Assembly: GCA_023105745.1 (NCBI GenBank)
Contig: JALGQZ010000013.1
Span: forward strand, 27,576,105-27,640,104
Origin: Austropuccinia psidii
Taxonomy: Eukaryota > Basidiomycota > Pucciniomycetes > Pucciniales > Sphaerophragmiaceae
Reading direction: 5' to 3'
DNA length: 64,000 bases
Part shown: positions 10,865-22,184 of the stretch, in pieces
Position numbering within the stretch: position 1 is the stretch's first letter
How the letters are laid out: each line of letters starts with the position of its first letter
Made by a program: the position numbers and the translations under genes
The notes under the pieces: model-generated
What the model saw: only the letters and a program-made list of their open reading frames with translations
Databases searched by the model: none
Told to the model about the DNA's origin: nothing

Positions 10865-13800
10865 CCTTGTCTCGTGATGTTGTAAATACTTTAACAGAGC
10901 TTAAAAATAGTATTTTACCTCTTAAAGACATTAAAAATAGTTTATTATCTTTCCAAGAAATAAATAATAGCTTATCATCTTTAACCAAACTTGTTGTACA
11001 AAATAAGAAAGAAATTGATAACATAAAATTTATGATTGAAAATAATAAACCAAAATTATTAATTGACAATAATCAGAAATTAATACAAGGACAACAAGAG
11101 TTGTACAAATACATAAGTGACATCAAAGAAAAAACTTTGACAATCAATTATGATGTGAGTATTGACAATCGTACAGAAAAATTAAACAAATTAAGTATTT
11201 CTATAGAAAAATTTGAAGAAAAGACTTCATCACACCAAAAATTACTTTCGGACCATGTGGAAAAAAGTGATGAAGCAAGAATGCATCTAAAAGATGATAT
11301 TCAAAGTGCAATAAGGCTTATTACTGAAAAAATGGATAAAATGAATGAGGCTAATTTAAATATGCCAAAGTTATCAACTCCATTTTCTCATATAAGAAGC
11401 CCTGTTAAAACAAAAGAGGAATTGACAAATCCTTTCATAACAGACTTGAGTCACCAAGAAAATAACCAAGTCTTAATTAAGGAAGCACCTCAGCTGAAAG
11501 AATGGCCAACATTCACAGGAGAAGGTGAATATGACCATATGTCATTTATTAAAACAATTGACATGTTACAAGAAGACTATGCCATACCAGATGAATTAAT
11601 CACTGCAAGATTTCATTCATTGTTTGGGAAATCTGAAAAAAGATGGTATTATGGCATAAGACAAACAAATGGTAAAAATACCTGGTCTTGGTGGAAACAA
11701 GAAATAATCACCAAATGGGCAAATGATTTCTGGAGGTATAAGATAGAAAATGCATTTGAAAATTCTTTCTTTGACCCAGAGAAAGAGAAACCTTTAACTT
11801 GGTTCTTGGAACAAGTTGAAAGGCTTAATGCACTGTACCCAGAAATGTCACAGAAAATGGTGCACATGAAAATAATTAAGAAATGTGGAGGGGAACTAGA
11901 ACATGCCCTGAGAAGCAGGTGTATAGAACCATGCTCCACAGAAGAGTACATTAATGCACTGGAAGACATAGTGACAAGAACAAAAATTGGCAGGACTTGG
12001 AAGAAATTGGACATTAAAAGCCCAAATAAACCATTTATCAAAAAAGATAAACCAAAAGAATCCTTCAAGCCCAGTACATCCAATAATAATGAGCAAAGGA
12101 AATGCCATCAATGTGGAGGTATTGGACACTTAGCCAATAATTGCCTAAAAAAGGCCAAAATCAATGAAATTGTGGAAACAGAAAACCACAATGACAAAGA
12201 GGAGGAATCTGACTCTGAAAAAGAAACAGAAGAATCAGAAGCTTCTGAAAGTGATGAAATCAATATAATTAATGCAGGAATTAATAACATTGATTTAATT
12301 TATGAAGTACTAGATGTCAACTCAAATTTACCACAAGTTGGAACATCTGACACAAACCTGACAAATGTGCAAGATTCCAGAATGTATAGAACCAAACCTG
12401 CAAGAGGAATGGGATATACAGCTGGAAAATCAAGTATAAGTATTGTTATGGCTGATAACCAAGAAGGAAAAGTTAGCTTAGATACAGGAGCATACTGCAC
12501 CTGTGTTGGCAAAAGTTATTTAAAAACCATTGTCCCAGACTGGCAAGAAAAGCTTATTCCAATACAAGGTGTCAAATTCAGTAGTGAAAGTGAGAGCATG
12601 AAGCCCCTTGGAATAATTGATTTAACACTAATTTTTCCTCACCCTTCACAATGTGTCAGAATTAAAGTGGAATTTGTGGTAATGGAAAACTGTACCAGTA
12701 ATCACTTTATCCTGGGAAATGACTACTTATCAATCTATGGTATAGATATCTCTAACCAGAAGGATAGATATTTTACTATAGGAGACAATAAGAGACAGAA
12801 GTTTGGCTTCTTAAATAACAAAAAACAAGTTACAGTTATTAAGAATGAAGAAAAGATGCCAGAAAAGAATTTTTTTATATCTGAACAACTTAAAGAGGCA
12901 GAATTCAATCAAGAATTAACAGATAGAATGAAAGAAAAATTAATGGACCTCTTATTTAAGTACAAAAATGCCTTTGCAACTGACAAAGAGCCACTAGGTG
13001 CTATAATTGGGCATGAAGTAGACATAATTCTTAAAGTGGAAAAGCCTTACCCACCCTTACTAAGGAGACCAGCTTACCCAGCTAGTCCAAGGGCTAGAGA
13101 AGCCTTAGAAGTACACATTAAAGAATTAATGGACCTTGGAGTATTAAGAAAAGTTGGACATAATGAACAGGTAGAAGTTACTTCACCTGTCATTATAACT
13201 TGGCATAATGGAAAATCAAGGATGGTAGGAGACTTCAGAGCCCTGAACACCTATACCATTCCAGATAGATATCCAATACCTAGAATCCATGAGACATTGA
13301 CCCAATTGTCACAAGCTAAGTTCATTACACCTATGGATTCTCTTAAGGGTTTTCATCAAAATGTCTTAACAGACAATGCCAAGAAACTACTAAGAATAAT
13401 AGTCCATTGTGGAATTTTTGAATACTTAAGAATGCCATTTGGGATAAAAAATGCACCTTCCCATTATCAAAGAATGATGAATACCATATTCCCTGAAGAA
13501 TTATCAGAAGGATGGTTAATTATCTATATTGATGATATCATAGTTTGCTCAGAAACTTGGGAAAATCACCTTACAAGACTAGAAAGGGTACTACAGAAAA
13601 TAGTCCAAGTGAATATGAAAATTTCCTTGAAAAAGTGTCATTTTGCATATAGTGAATTAAAAGCACTAGGACATGTTGTATCTGGCCTTAGTCTAGGCAT
13701 AGACAAAAATAAAGTGGCAGCAGTACTACTTAAACCAATGCCTCAAACCAAAAAAGAAATGCAATAATTTTTAGTATTTGCTGGTTACTATAGACAGAAT

Positions 13801-15969
13801 ATAAAGGACTTTGCAAAAATTGCCAAATCCTTATATAAATTATGTGACCAACAAACATTTTATGAAATGACTGAAGAAAGGGTCAAGGCATATGAAGAAT
13901 TGAAAAATTCACTAACAAATGCCCCATTTCTTCTAATGCCAGATTGGAAACTACCCTTCAAACTATACATTGATGCTTGTGGAGATGGACTAGGTGCTGC
14001 ACTTCACCAGACACAAAATATCAATGATAAACCAGTGGAAGGACCAATTTGTTTTATTTCAAGGCAGATAAAGCCAACAGAAGCAAGGTATGGAGCCAGC
14101 CAAATGGAATGCTTATGATTAGTGTGGGCTTTAGAAAAACTGCATTATTATTTGGATGGCACAGTATTTGATGGAATCACAGACTGTAATGCTGTGAAAT
14201 CACTATTAAATATGAAGACTCCAAATAGAACTATGCTGAGATGGCAAATTGCTATCCAGGAATACAGAGGAAATATGACTATTGTTCATAAATCTGGTAA
14301 TATCCATAAAAATGCAGATGGTCTTAGCAGATGGGCTCTAGCAAATACCCCTGACAATCCAGCATGGGTACCACAGGAAGAGCACCATATAGAAGGAATA
14401 TGTGTTACAGATATTGGCACAGAATTCTTTAACCAAGTTAAAGAAAGCTATAAGATAGACAAAAATTGCCATATCTTAAGCCAACTTCTAATGAAAGACT
14501 GCAAAGACCCATCACTTTCATCAAAACTAGATGAAACATGGAAAAAGGCATATGATGAAGGAAGATTCCACCTCCTTGATGGAATCCTCTACCATAGAAC
14601 AAAACACACATGTGTTATTACCTTAACAGATAGAACACTAATAAACACTATTTTGCATGAGTGTCATGATAGTGTTGCATCTGGACATCTCTCAGAAGAT
14701 AGGACACTAGAGAGGGTGAAAACCTGCTCTTGGTGGCCAAATGGGAAGAAAGATGTTGCAGAGTACTGCCAAACCTGTGACAGATGCCAAAAGGCTAACA
14801 GAGCCACAGGAAAGAAATTTGGAATGATGATCCAAATCCAAGAACCAAAATCCCCATGGGAAATAGTTCATATGGATTGGGTAACAGCATTACCTCCAGG
14901 AGGAGACAGGAGTTATAATGCATGCCTAGTGTTAGTTGACAGGTACAGTAAAACTCCAATGTTCTTACCATGTCACAAAGATGACACAGCTATGGACACA
15001 GCTATAATGATATGGAATAAAGTTATTAGCCATACAGGCTTATTCCAGAATATTATAAGTGACAGAGACCCAAAGTTCACTTCAGCATTATGGACAAATC
15101 TCCATAACTTGTTTGGGACAAACTTATCATTCTCAACAGCTTATCATCCTCAAACTGATGGTTTAGCAGAAAGAATGATACAGACCTTAGAGGACATGAT
15201 CAGAAGATTCTGTGCTTATGGACTAGAAATCAAAGATTCTGATGGCTTTACCCATGATTGGTGTACACTAATACCAGCACTGGAACTGGCATATAAAAAA
15301 TCAATCCATTCTTCTACTGAAAAAACACCAGCAATGCTAGAAAAAGGTTGGAATCCAAGACTTCCTTATGATACCCTCAAAAAGGACTTAGTGGATATAC
15401 ACCCAACAGCAAGCAGCTTTAAAATAATGCTTGACAAGGCAAGACACCATGCAAACAGATGTATGCAAGATTCTTTCAAATATGCAAAAGAATGATGGGA
15501 TAAAAGTCATAAGCCACCTGATTTCAAAATAGGAGACTTGGTTCTAGTGTCAACCCTTAATTTAAACAACATAAAAGGCCCAAAGAAATTGAAAGATTCC
15601 TTTGCAGGACCATTTATGATAAAAGCACTTCATGGACCCAATGCTGTGAAATTGGAACTCACAGGTGAACTAATGAACAAACACCCAACTTTCCCTGTAA
15701 GTCTAATAAAACCTTACAGCTCAAGTGACAAGGAGTTATTTCCACTAAGAAATAAACCCCCACTTGAAATTCCCCCCTTGGAAGAAGGAGAGGAAAAGAA
15801 AATAGTAAAAGTCCTTAAAGAAAGAAGGACAAGAAACAAAAAAGAAAGGGAATACCTTGTAAGGCATAGAAATTCAACTCAAGAAGATGAATGGCTACTT
15901 GAGAAAGATATAACAAATGCTGATAAGCTACTAAGAAGGTTCAGACATGAAAGGAAGCCTGAAAAATAG
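10194..15969 (+). pseudogene. Element A gag-pol polyprotein (one frameshift, three stops)
   Basis: It starts at ATG 10194 (MTTRRGSQYSIQS, matching element B). A one-base frame change near 10.6-10.7 kb moves the frame, which then runs open to 13767. In order: coiled-coil-rich N part; capsid-like region (GEGEYDHMSFIKTIDM and following); CCHC knuckle CHQCGGIGHLANNC (12103-12144); protease DTGA (12481); RT with YIDD at 13525-13536; RNase H ([26 protein letters not shown]); integrase with HHCC finger (ECHD..SGHLSED..CQTCDRC) and DDE residues in [17 protein letters not shown] and LAERMIQ; GPF module; and a chromodomain-like tail (REYLVRHRN..DEWLLEKD). In-frame stops are TAA 13765, TGA 14116 and TGA 15493. 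The domain order PR-RT-RH-INT is Ty3/gypsy. Confidence 0.95.
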
Positions 15970-16069
15970 AAAAGTTAAGCATTATTGAGCTTCAAGACTA
16001 ACAAAGTCTATTGAAGAGGTAGGACAGTGGATGATACCCTAATTACACATATCAGATTGTGGTACAATC

Positions 16070-16087
16070 TTTTTTGGTGGTAGGGAA
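16070..16087 (+). promoter_or_regulatory. Polypurine tract of element A
   Basis: TTTTTTGGTGGTAGGGAA abuts the 3' LTR, the expected plus-strand primer. Element B has the near-identical reverse complement at 54561-54580. Confidence 0.75.
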
Positions 16088-18111
16088 TGTGAGCCTTTGA
16101 GATATGACCACATACCCAATAAGGTCACAAGAAAGACTCAGAATAATCATAACTTTAACATAATTATACTAAAATTACTTAGAATAATTATACATTAAAA
16201 ATAATTACTTCAAAAATACAAAAATACCATAAATTGGTACAAAAATTGGTTTAGCTTAAAAACCAATGAATCAAAATGTGAAATAAATTATACCATTGGA
16301 TTCCCCATGGTAAAATACACATATACCATTTTTATGGCATATCTGTAAAGTCAATATTTAATGGGTTATAAGGAATAATACCTTATAAAAACCATAAATC
16401 CTTATTTATTTCAAGAACCAATGAAACAACATGTAAAATAAATTGTACCATTGGATTCCCCATAACATTTCACACATAAAACAATTAATGAGCTAATTTC
16501 CAATGTTGATACTTAAGGAATTAACCTGAATATATGCACTTTTTTGGTCAACACATATATTCAAGGATCATAGCTAATATCTCCTAAACTATACAAGATA
16601 GAGTGATGAACCAAAAATAAAGTTACCACGTAATTACTGTAAGAACACAGATATGAACTTTATCTTACAACTTATAAACAAGGTTAAAACCTATGATGAA
16701 ATATTGATAAAAATCAACAGAGCTGTTGACCACTTTGTTGTGAAAGTGATCCAAACTTAAAATAAAGCACACAGTTGGATTCTACTAGTTCATTCGTGAA
16801 GAATGACGTAATTTTTACTATTAAATTCAGGGTATAGCCCCCTGAAATCATGATTTGAAGTTTAAAATATTGAATTTTGACAGAAAAGATGAGTTACAAG
16901 AAAAATCATCAAAATTAGAGTTTTGATGATGTAATAAAAGGCTCTTGGCAGCATAATAAGGTTATGTCAGGCTATTAGAATTCACTCTCTGAATTGCTGT
17001 AGCGTGTCAAACTTAAAAGTTATTAAAGATCAAAGTTTGAGCTTAAATTGAGCAGTTATGATCACCTACTGTAACCTTAAATTAAGTTTAACAGTCATAT
17101 GAGTGATACAATTGGTGAATACTATTATTTTATGATTAAAACTCATAAAATCCACGAATTTTGGGGCTCTGCAAAGCCTCTGATGTCATCAACTTTAGAG
17201 TTATAGTGATAACTCTAAATAATGGTGTAATAATGATGCAATATGGTTTGATCATGATGTAATCATCTCCAAACCTTAAAATATTGATCAATTCCAGTGG
17301 ATATGATCAGTTCACGTCTACTAGAAGCCTGCTGGACTCTAGGAGGGAGGTATTTACTATAAATAGAGCTCTTTTTACTCTATTTTCCCCTCAGACGCAT
17401 CAAAAACATTAAATCAATTAAATCAAAGGTAATTTCTTTATTCTTTATATATAAAAACATTATATTATTAAAGACCAAAGACCACCTTGTTGTAATCATC
17501 TATTTTGACGTGATTAAATCATTTATTTAATTGTTTTTGTTCAAAATCTCTCTAAAACTCATTTCCATGTAAAAATCAAGAATATTAGTAATTTTCTTTA
17601 TTTTTATTGTAAATACAATTTGAAAAGGTTGTATTTATATTTTTTGGCGTAAAATATTTCAAAATTATTATATTAAGTGTTAAAAGTAAATTATTTTCTC
17701 TTATTATAATAATTTTCTCTTTATTATTATTTTAATAATTCTTTAATTAATATAAATAGTATTTATATTAATTTATAACTTTAATATTGGTAATATTATT
17801 GTTATTAATTGCTTTTTATTAATAAAAAACAATTTTTTACGCCTTTATTATTTGTTTGTAACAATAATAAAGTGCCTTTAAAATATATTAATTATTTTAT
17901 ATTAATATACTTATTTTATTATATTATATTTTATAATATAAATTATATTATGATATTTTATTAAGAATATAGTCATTTTTACGCCATAATTATAATAATT
18001 CTTTATTATTATAATTATTGTATCTTATTTATTTCATTTATAAGGACATTCATAGTACAATAAGTAAAATATTAGTAATTTTTACTTATTGTTTCATAGT
18101 CAAACCTTACA
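16088..18111 (+). repeat. Element A 3' LTR
   Basis: It is 2024 bp with ends TGTGAGCC...CCTTACA, matching the 5' LTR throughout with scattered substitutions. The two copies differ more than the LTR pair of element C, so A is not a very recent insertion. Confidence 0.94.
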
Positions 18112-19093
18112 TCTTTGAGCTCCTTGGTGAGTGACATTAATAGGTAATTCAATTTAAGGGAAATTGTCTCCTTCATACCAGGGATGATTCCTGAAACATA
18201 GACATTCTCTGGCTTCAATCTTTCACTTGGGGGGATATTAAGACAATTAAGCATGATAGGTCCAATGCTGGCCAACCGGGTTGACTTTCCATGTGCATTA
18301 AACCAGTCCACATAAATGGAGAAGGCCAATGCACCAGAAATGGACATTAATGGGGGCCATTGATATTTCTAGTGCCAGTGAAGCATCTCCAGACCAATAA
18401 ATCCCAGATGTCACATTTGGGGGAACCTTTGGGAATTTGGGATTGTTGATGTTGATGCAGAATTTCCATAATTCCAGCCCACTGGAGAAATCTGGCAAGC
18501 CAATTTTGGAATGGTTGATAAATCAAATGTTTTGTTGGTATAAAGGTTTTCTTCATGTTGGTTGTGTTTTGGGTGCAGGGTTCAAAGGAATTGATGAATT
18601 TGCCTAATGATTGTGTGCAAGGGGATCATGATCATTTGGGTCATTATGGCATTGGCAGTGGTGTTGGTCAGTTGTGACAGATTCATTAAGGCCATTAAGA
18701 AAGAAACATTGAGAGCAACATATATAGTTTCAAATCACTGGCCCAAATTGGAGATGTTCAAATATGGAACTGAGATGTTGAGGTATATGGAATGCAGGAG
18801 TGGGCTGACCACCTGAGCTTGAGATACTTGACTTGATTGGTAGGTTCAGGGTGGGGTTGCAAATGTGTGAAGACCTTTGGGGAATATTATACCTTAATGA
18901 AATAATGGTAGATATTATGATTTCAACGTCTTGTGGGGGAAGGTTTTGATTGCCACTGTATGCTTTCTGTGCAGTTGAATTGACACCTGGTGGTGTGGAG
19001 AATGTGGTTTGGGACAATTGAGAATAATCAGCTGGGAAAATTTGATCCAATAGAATTTTTGCGCACTCAGATCTTGATGCAGAAGTAGGGATG
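18112..19093 (-). pseudogene. Tnp2-type transposase, N-terminal half (broken)
   Basis: The minus strand encodes YQPFQNWLARFLQWAGIMEI (about 18520-18460) and CDIWDLLVW, then SIYVDWFNAHGKSTRLASIG, LNCLNIPPSERLKPENVYVS and GIIPGMKET (18310-18160). These match the signature region of basidiomycete Tnp2 transposases: D-W-F-N-P-H-G-K, C-L-N-L-P, Y-K-P-E-N-M-ylaGIIPGP. The reading resumes beyond element A at 7424. The part before 18556 (18730-19050) is low-complexity and unrecognised. A frame change near 18340 and stops make it a pseudogene. Element D interrupts it at 19093. Confidence 0.82.
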
Positions 19094-20511
19094 TGTCAGC
19101 CTGTGACTCAAAACCAGAGCACAAGCATGACAGCCAGATACCATAAATCAATGGTGTAGCCAACATACCACCAAAAAATGGAGCTGAGCCAAATCAGCTC
19201 AAAAGGTATCAAAGGAAAGACGAATCTTACCCCTTTCCAACTGTAAAAGTCCCGTCACCATAGGACCAAGAATAACAAAGTTATTCCTGCTCAAAGTTGC
19301 TGCTGAGCATAAACCTTAAATTTCACCTCCCATCTTAAATACAGATTAAGAGGCCTAACCCCATCAAATGGGTATTGAAAATGAATCTCTAAGTCAGGGC
19401 TATCCAATGGTCCCAGCCAAACTGAGCTAGCACAAGTATTACTGAAGTTATGGCCAAATTCCGGCCAAATAAGGTTGAATAAAATATTCACCCCTCATCT
19501 AACTTCTACAGCTTTAGTGTGAGATACCTGAAGTAGAATTTTTTGGAAAAAGCCCAAACAGGGCTATCTGATGGTGCCATTCACTTCCCCATATCCCATC
19601 TAGAACAAACGTTATAAGGCAAACAAGTCCAATACAGCTTTTGCCTAACACCATGCATATGTACAAAACTCTTGTACATGGGGTAGCTTTGCCATATAAA
19701 ATGAGGTCCCATTGTGTAGAACACATACAGGGCTACACAATGATACAATTTTGAGGTTGATATCTCAAAAATTGACAACGTTATGGCTGTTTTAAGGTCC
19801 AAATCCCACAGTTTGGCCAATACAGCCTTACCATGGGATAATATCCCATAACCATGATTATGAGGTGTCAAACAGACAAAGAATCTTGTTTTTACTTCAA
19901 TACCTCATAGTTCAGTCAATACTGGGGTCTCATACAGGCTCTGTACAGCATTCTACGCGTCATGCACGTCCAAATCAGGCTGTGTGGTCCCCAGATGAAA
20001 TATTTCACCCTGTATTGGTGAAAACTTCCCAGATGTGGTTTTGAACCACATCTGAGCCCTATAAAGGCTATACAGGCCTTTTGCAAACCACAAGCCTGTT
20101 CTGGAGAGTGAAAGGTCTTCACTTCCTCTACATGGAAAGGTCTAGCAGCCTTTCAACCCCATTTCAGGATAAAAAGGGGGCTTTTCACAGCCAGAAAAGG
20201 TTTCCTAATCCTGCTCTTGAATTCTTACGTACTAAAACTGTCAAAAAAAGTTATAATATTGGAAAATAATCATGTATACTTCAAATTTAAGTATTGGAGT
20301 CTTTATTATTGTGAGCCAACAGGTAAAGCTGCACCCAGGGCTTTCAACAGCGCTCACCACCACTATTCCACAATAGTAAAGCCCTCTTATTTTATTTATA
20401 AACCCTTATTATCATTAAAAACCTTTATTCTAAGACTTTATCACTGTGTCACAGTCATATTTGAAGTTGTAAAGAGCTTAATTACTGTTTCATCATAGAC
20501 TCAGCGTGACA
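19094..20511 (+). repeat. Element D 5' LTR
   Basis: It is 1418 bp and runs TGTCAGCCTGTGACTC...AGACTCAGCGTGACA. A TATA-like GGATAAAAAGG lies near 20168, and a donor-like ACAG|GTAAAG at 20322/20323. The LTR ends and several internal blocks match the element C LTR, so C and D belong to related families. Confidence 0.92.
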
Positions 20512-21115
20512 TTTTGGGGGCCTGGCTGTGCTTTTTTGATATTATTTGTACCTTAAAAGTGAGTTTTTTTCACTTATTCTCTATTCTAAAATTTGTTTTA
20601 TCTTTTTTAGGCATAAAATCACTTAAAAAAATATATAATATATATCTTATTATATTTTTTCTGAGTGGTATATGTCTTATACCAATTTTTATTAATACTA
20701 TTACTACATGGTTAATAACCCTAAATCTGTTATTTTTGGCTTGTTTTACATATAAAAACACATTAAGCCATCAATACAGTCCAAATTTTTAATTAAATAA
20801 GGACACCTCTTACTGTAAAACCAATAGTTTAGACGTGGTGAGGTGTATTGTTAATTCAATTACCCTCTTGTACAAACCACTTTGTACAGATTATACTTGG
20901 TAATTACAAGTTAATCTGTGACATACTAGTATACAAACAGTATACCAGATATTTGTAAGCTGTAATTCTGATATGGAATTGTTAATTCAATTACACTGTC
21001 ATTATACAGCGCATATTGTAGTAACATACAAGCCCAGAAGCCATTCTTAGACATGCAAACAGCATCTTAAGAAGTCTTAACTGACATGAAGCCCTCTTTT
21101 TCCTGTTTGATTCAG
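20512..21115 (+). other. PBS-like site and leader of element D
   Basis: TTTTGGGGGCCTGGCTGTG follows the LTR as in elements A, B and C. The rest is non-coding and ends in a pyrimidine-rich stretch with TTCAG (21111-21115), a splice acceptor for the ORF0 exon. The small frames here are AT-rich noise. Confidence 0.6.
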
Positions 21116-22184
21116 TGGAAGAAAACTACATACCACTAGGAGCCCAGTTACAGGCCAATACACCAGTGACACCCTCAGAGACAGAGGGCAGCAAGAGAAA
21201 AGGAAAGAGGCACAGTGAAGGCCTTATCACAGCAAAGAATTGGACACAAATTGCCACCCAGAGGAGTAGAAAACAAAGAAAATCTGCTTCAATACAAGGT
21301 AAACCAACCTTAACAGCTTGTACAGGGAATATTACCATAATTAACCCAGTTGTCACCTTTAAAGGTAAATTTCGCAAATCAGCAGACACCAAATTTGTAC
21401 AAGGCACAGTCAAAGGTAAATACCCTAAAAATATAAAGTTTTTGACTGCTTGCAAACACTGATATGTCACCTGCATACTTCAGAGACCTTGCCTTCCAAA
21501 GGAACCAACCAGAGGACAGATAAGGCTTATCCAGAAACAGAAGGCCTTGAAGAGGACACCTTGGACACAGTGGTGGATGGCAAAACACTGCTGAAAATCA
21601 TACCCACACTTCCATTCACATTCCAATTCAGCAGGAACATCAAACCAGAGGACTGGAAAGATATGGATCAAGTTCTTCAGTTCCACCAACTCCTCAAAGA
21701 TTTATTTCAATGGAGAATGGACAACAAGAGGTTCAACCTGGCATCTCACTGGGCAGAACTTGGAGAAAGTTTCCAGAAGATCTGTCTCAAAGAGATAGAC
21801 TTCAAAGACCTTATGATAATCACCAAAGGCTGTAATCCCACCAGGCAGTTCAGACTCCTGGAGGTGAGGGCAAAAAGGATAAGGGAGAATCAAGCCACTA
21901 TCCAAGCTATAGAAGAACAACTGACCCAGACAGGGCACATTCAGATTCCTTCAGGCTCACAAGGAGAAGGCCAAATAAGCTCTCCAGTGGCTTCACACCA
22001 TTCAGAAACCAACAGATCAGTGGCCAAGAGTCACCATTCTCCACACTCCCAGGAGGAATCCAGGAGAAGACAAGGACACAAGGGAAAGAATGGGACCTCT
22101 TTTCACCAAAGGCAGAGAGAGTCAGACCCAATTATCCAGAAACTGTTGAAATTGGTGAAAGAAGTACAAAAGCACCAGAAGTAG
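21116..22184 (+). CDS. ORF0 of element D: exon 21116-21415, intron 21416-21483, exon 21484-22184 (open)
   Basis: Exon 1 is open from TGGAAG (EENYIPLGAQLQANTPV onward), is lysine/arginine-rich and has no ATG. All three possible donors (21298, 21364, 21415; all G|GTAAA) are in the same phase. Joined to 21484 (TACTTCAG|AGACC) the frame reads ETLPSKGTNQRTDKAYPETE and stays open to the stop at 22184, giving about 335 codons. Features: tryptophan- and hydrophobic-rich segment (EDWKDMDQVLQFHQLLKDLF and MDNKRFNLASHWAELGESF), a helical stretch (FRLLEVRAKRIRENQATIQ), a serine/histidine and basic linker, and a C-terminal amphipathic helix (DPIIQKLLKLVKEVQKHQK). Element C has a clear homologue in the same +1 frame. 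The gag frame over the same bases is dead after 13 codons. The function is unknown; a start codon might be made at the splice junction. This is an inferred gene. Confidence 0.55.

Larger units (their letters stand above)
7430..18111 (+). mobile_element. Element A: full-length Ty3/gypsy retrotransposon, TSD TCTTT
   Basis: The two LTRs are 2023 and 2024 bp and both run TGTGAGCC...CCTTACA. TCTTT precedes the left LTR (7425-7429) and follows the right one (18112-18116). The interior holds a PBS-like site, an ORF0 exon and intron, gag, protease, RT, RNase H, integrase, a chromodomain-like tail and a purine-rich tract. It sits in the Tnp2 pseudogene, whose reading matches across the insertion. Coding is interrupted by one frameshift and three stop codons, so this copy is inactive, though all domains are present. 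Confidence 0.95.

Noticed and set aside
10812..12512. Long minus-strand frames opposite gag of element A
   Set aside because: They are shadows of the plus-strand coding frame; leucine/serine-rich reading of AAA and GAA-rich codons.
13767..15540. Programmed stop-codon readthrough in element A pol
   Set aside because: Three different stops at non-junction positions, all absent from B at the same sites; simple inactivating mutations fit better.
10194..16000. RIP (repeat-induced C-to-T mutation) as the cause of decay
   Set aside because: Where the ancestral codon can be guessed, stops arise from varied changes (GAA to TAA, TGC to TGA, complex changes) rather than mainly CpA to TpA.
15970..16069. 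Envelope gene after pol
   Set aside because: Only ~120 bp separate the pol end from the 3' LTR in A, similarly in B, and none in D; there is no room for env.
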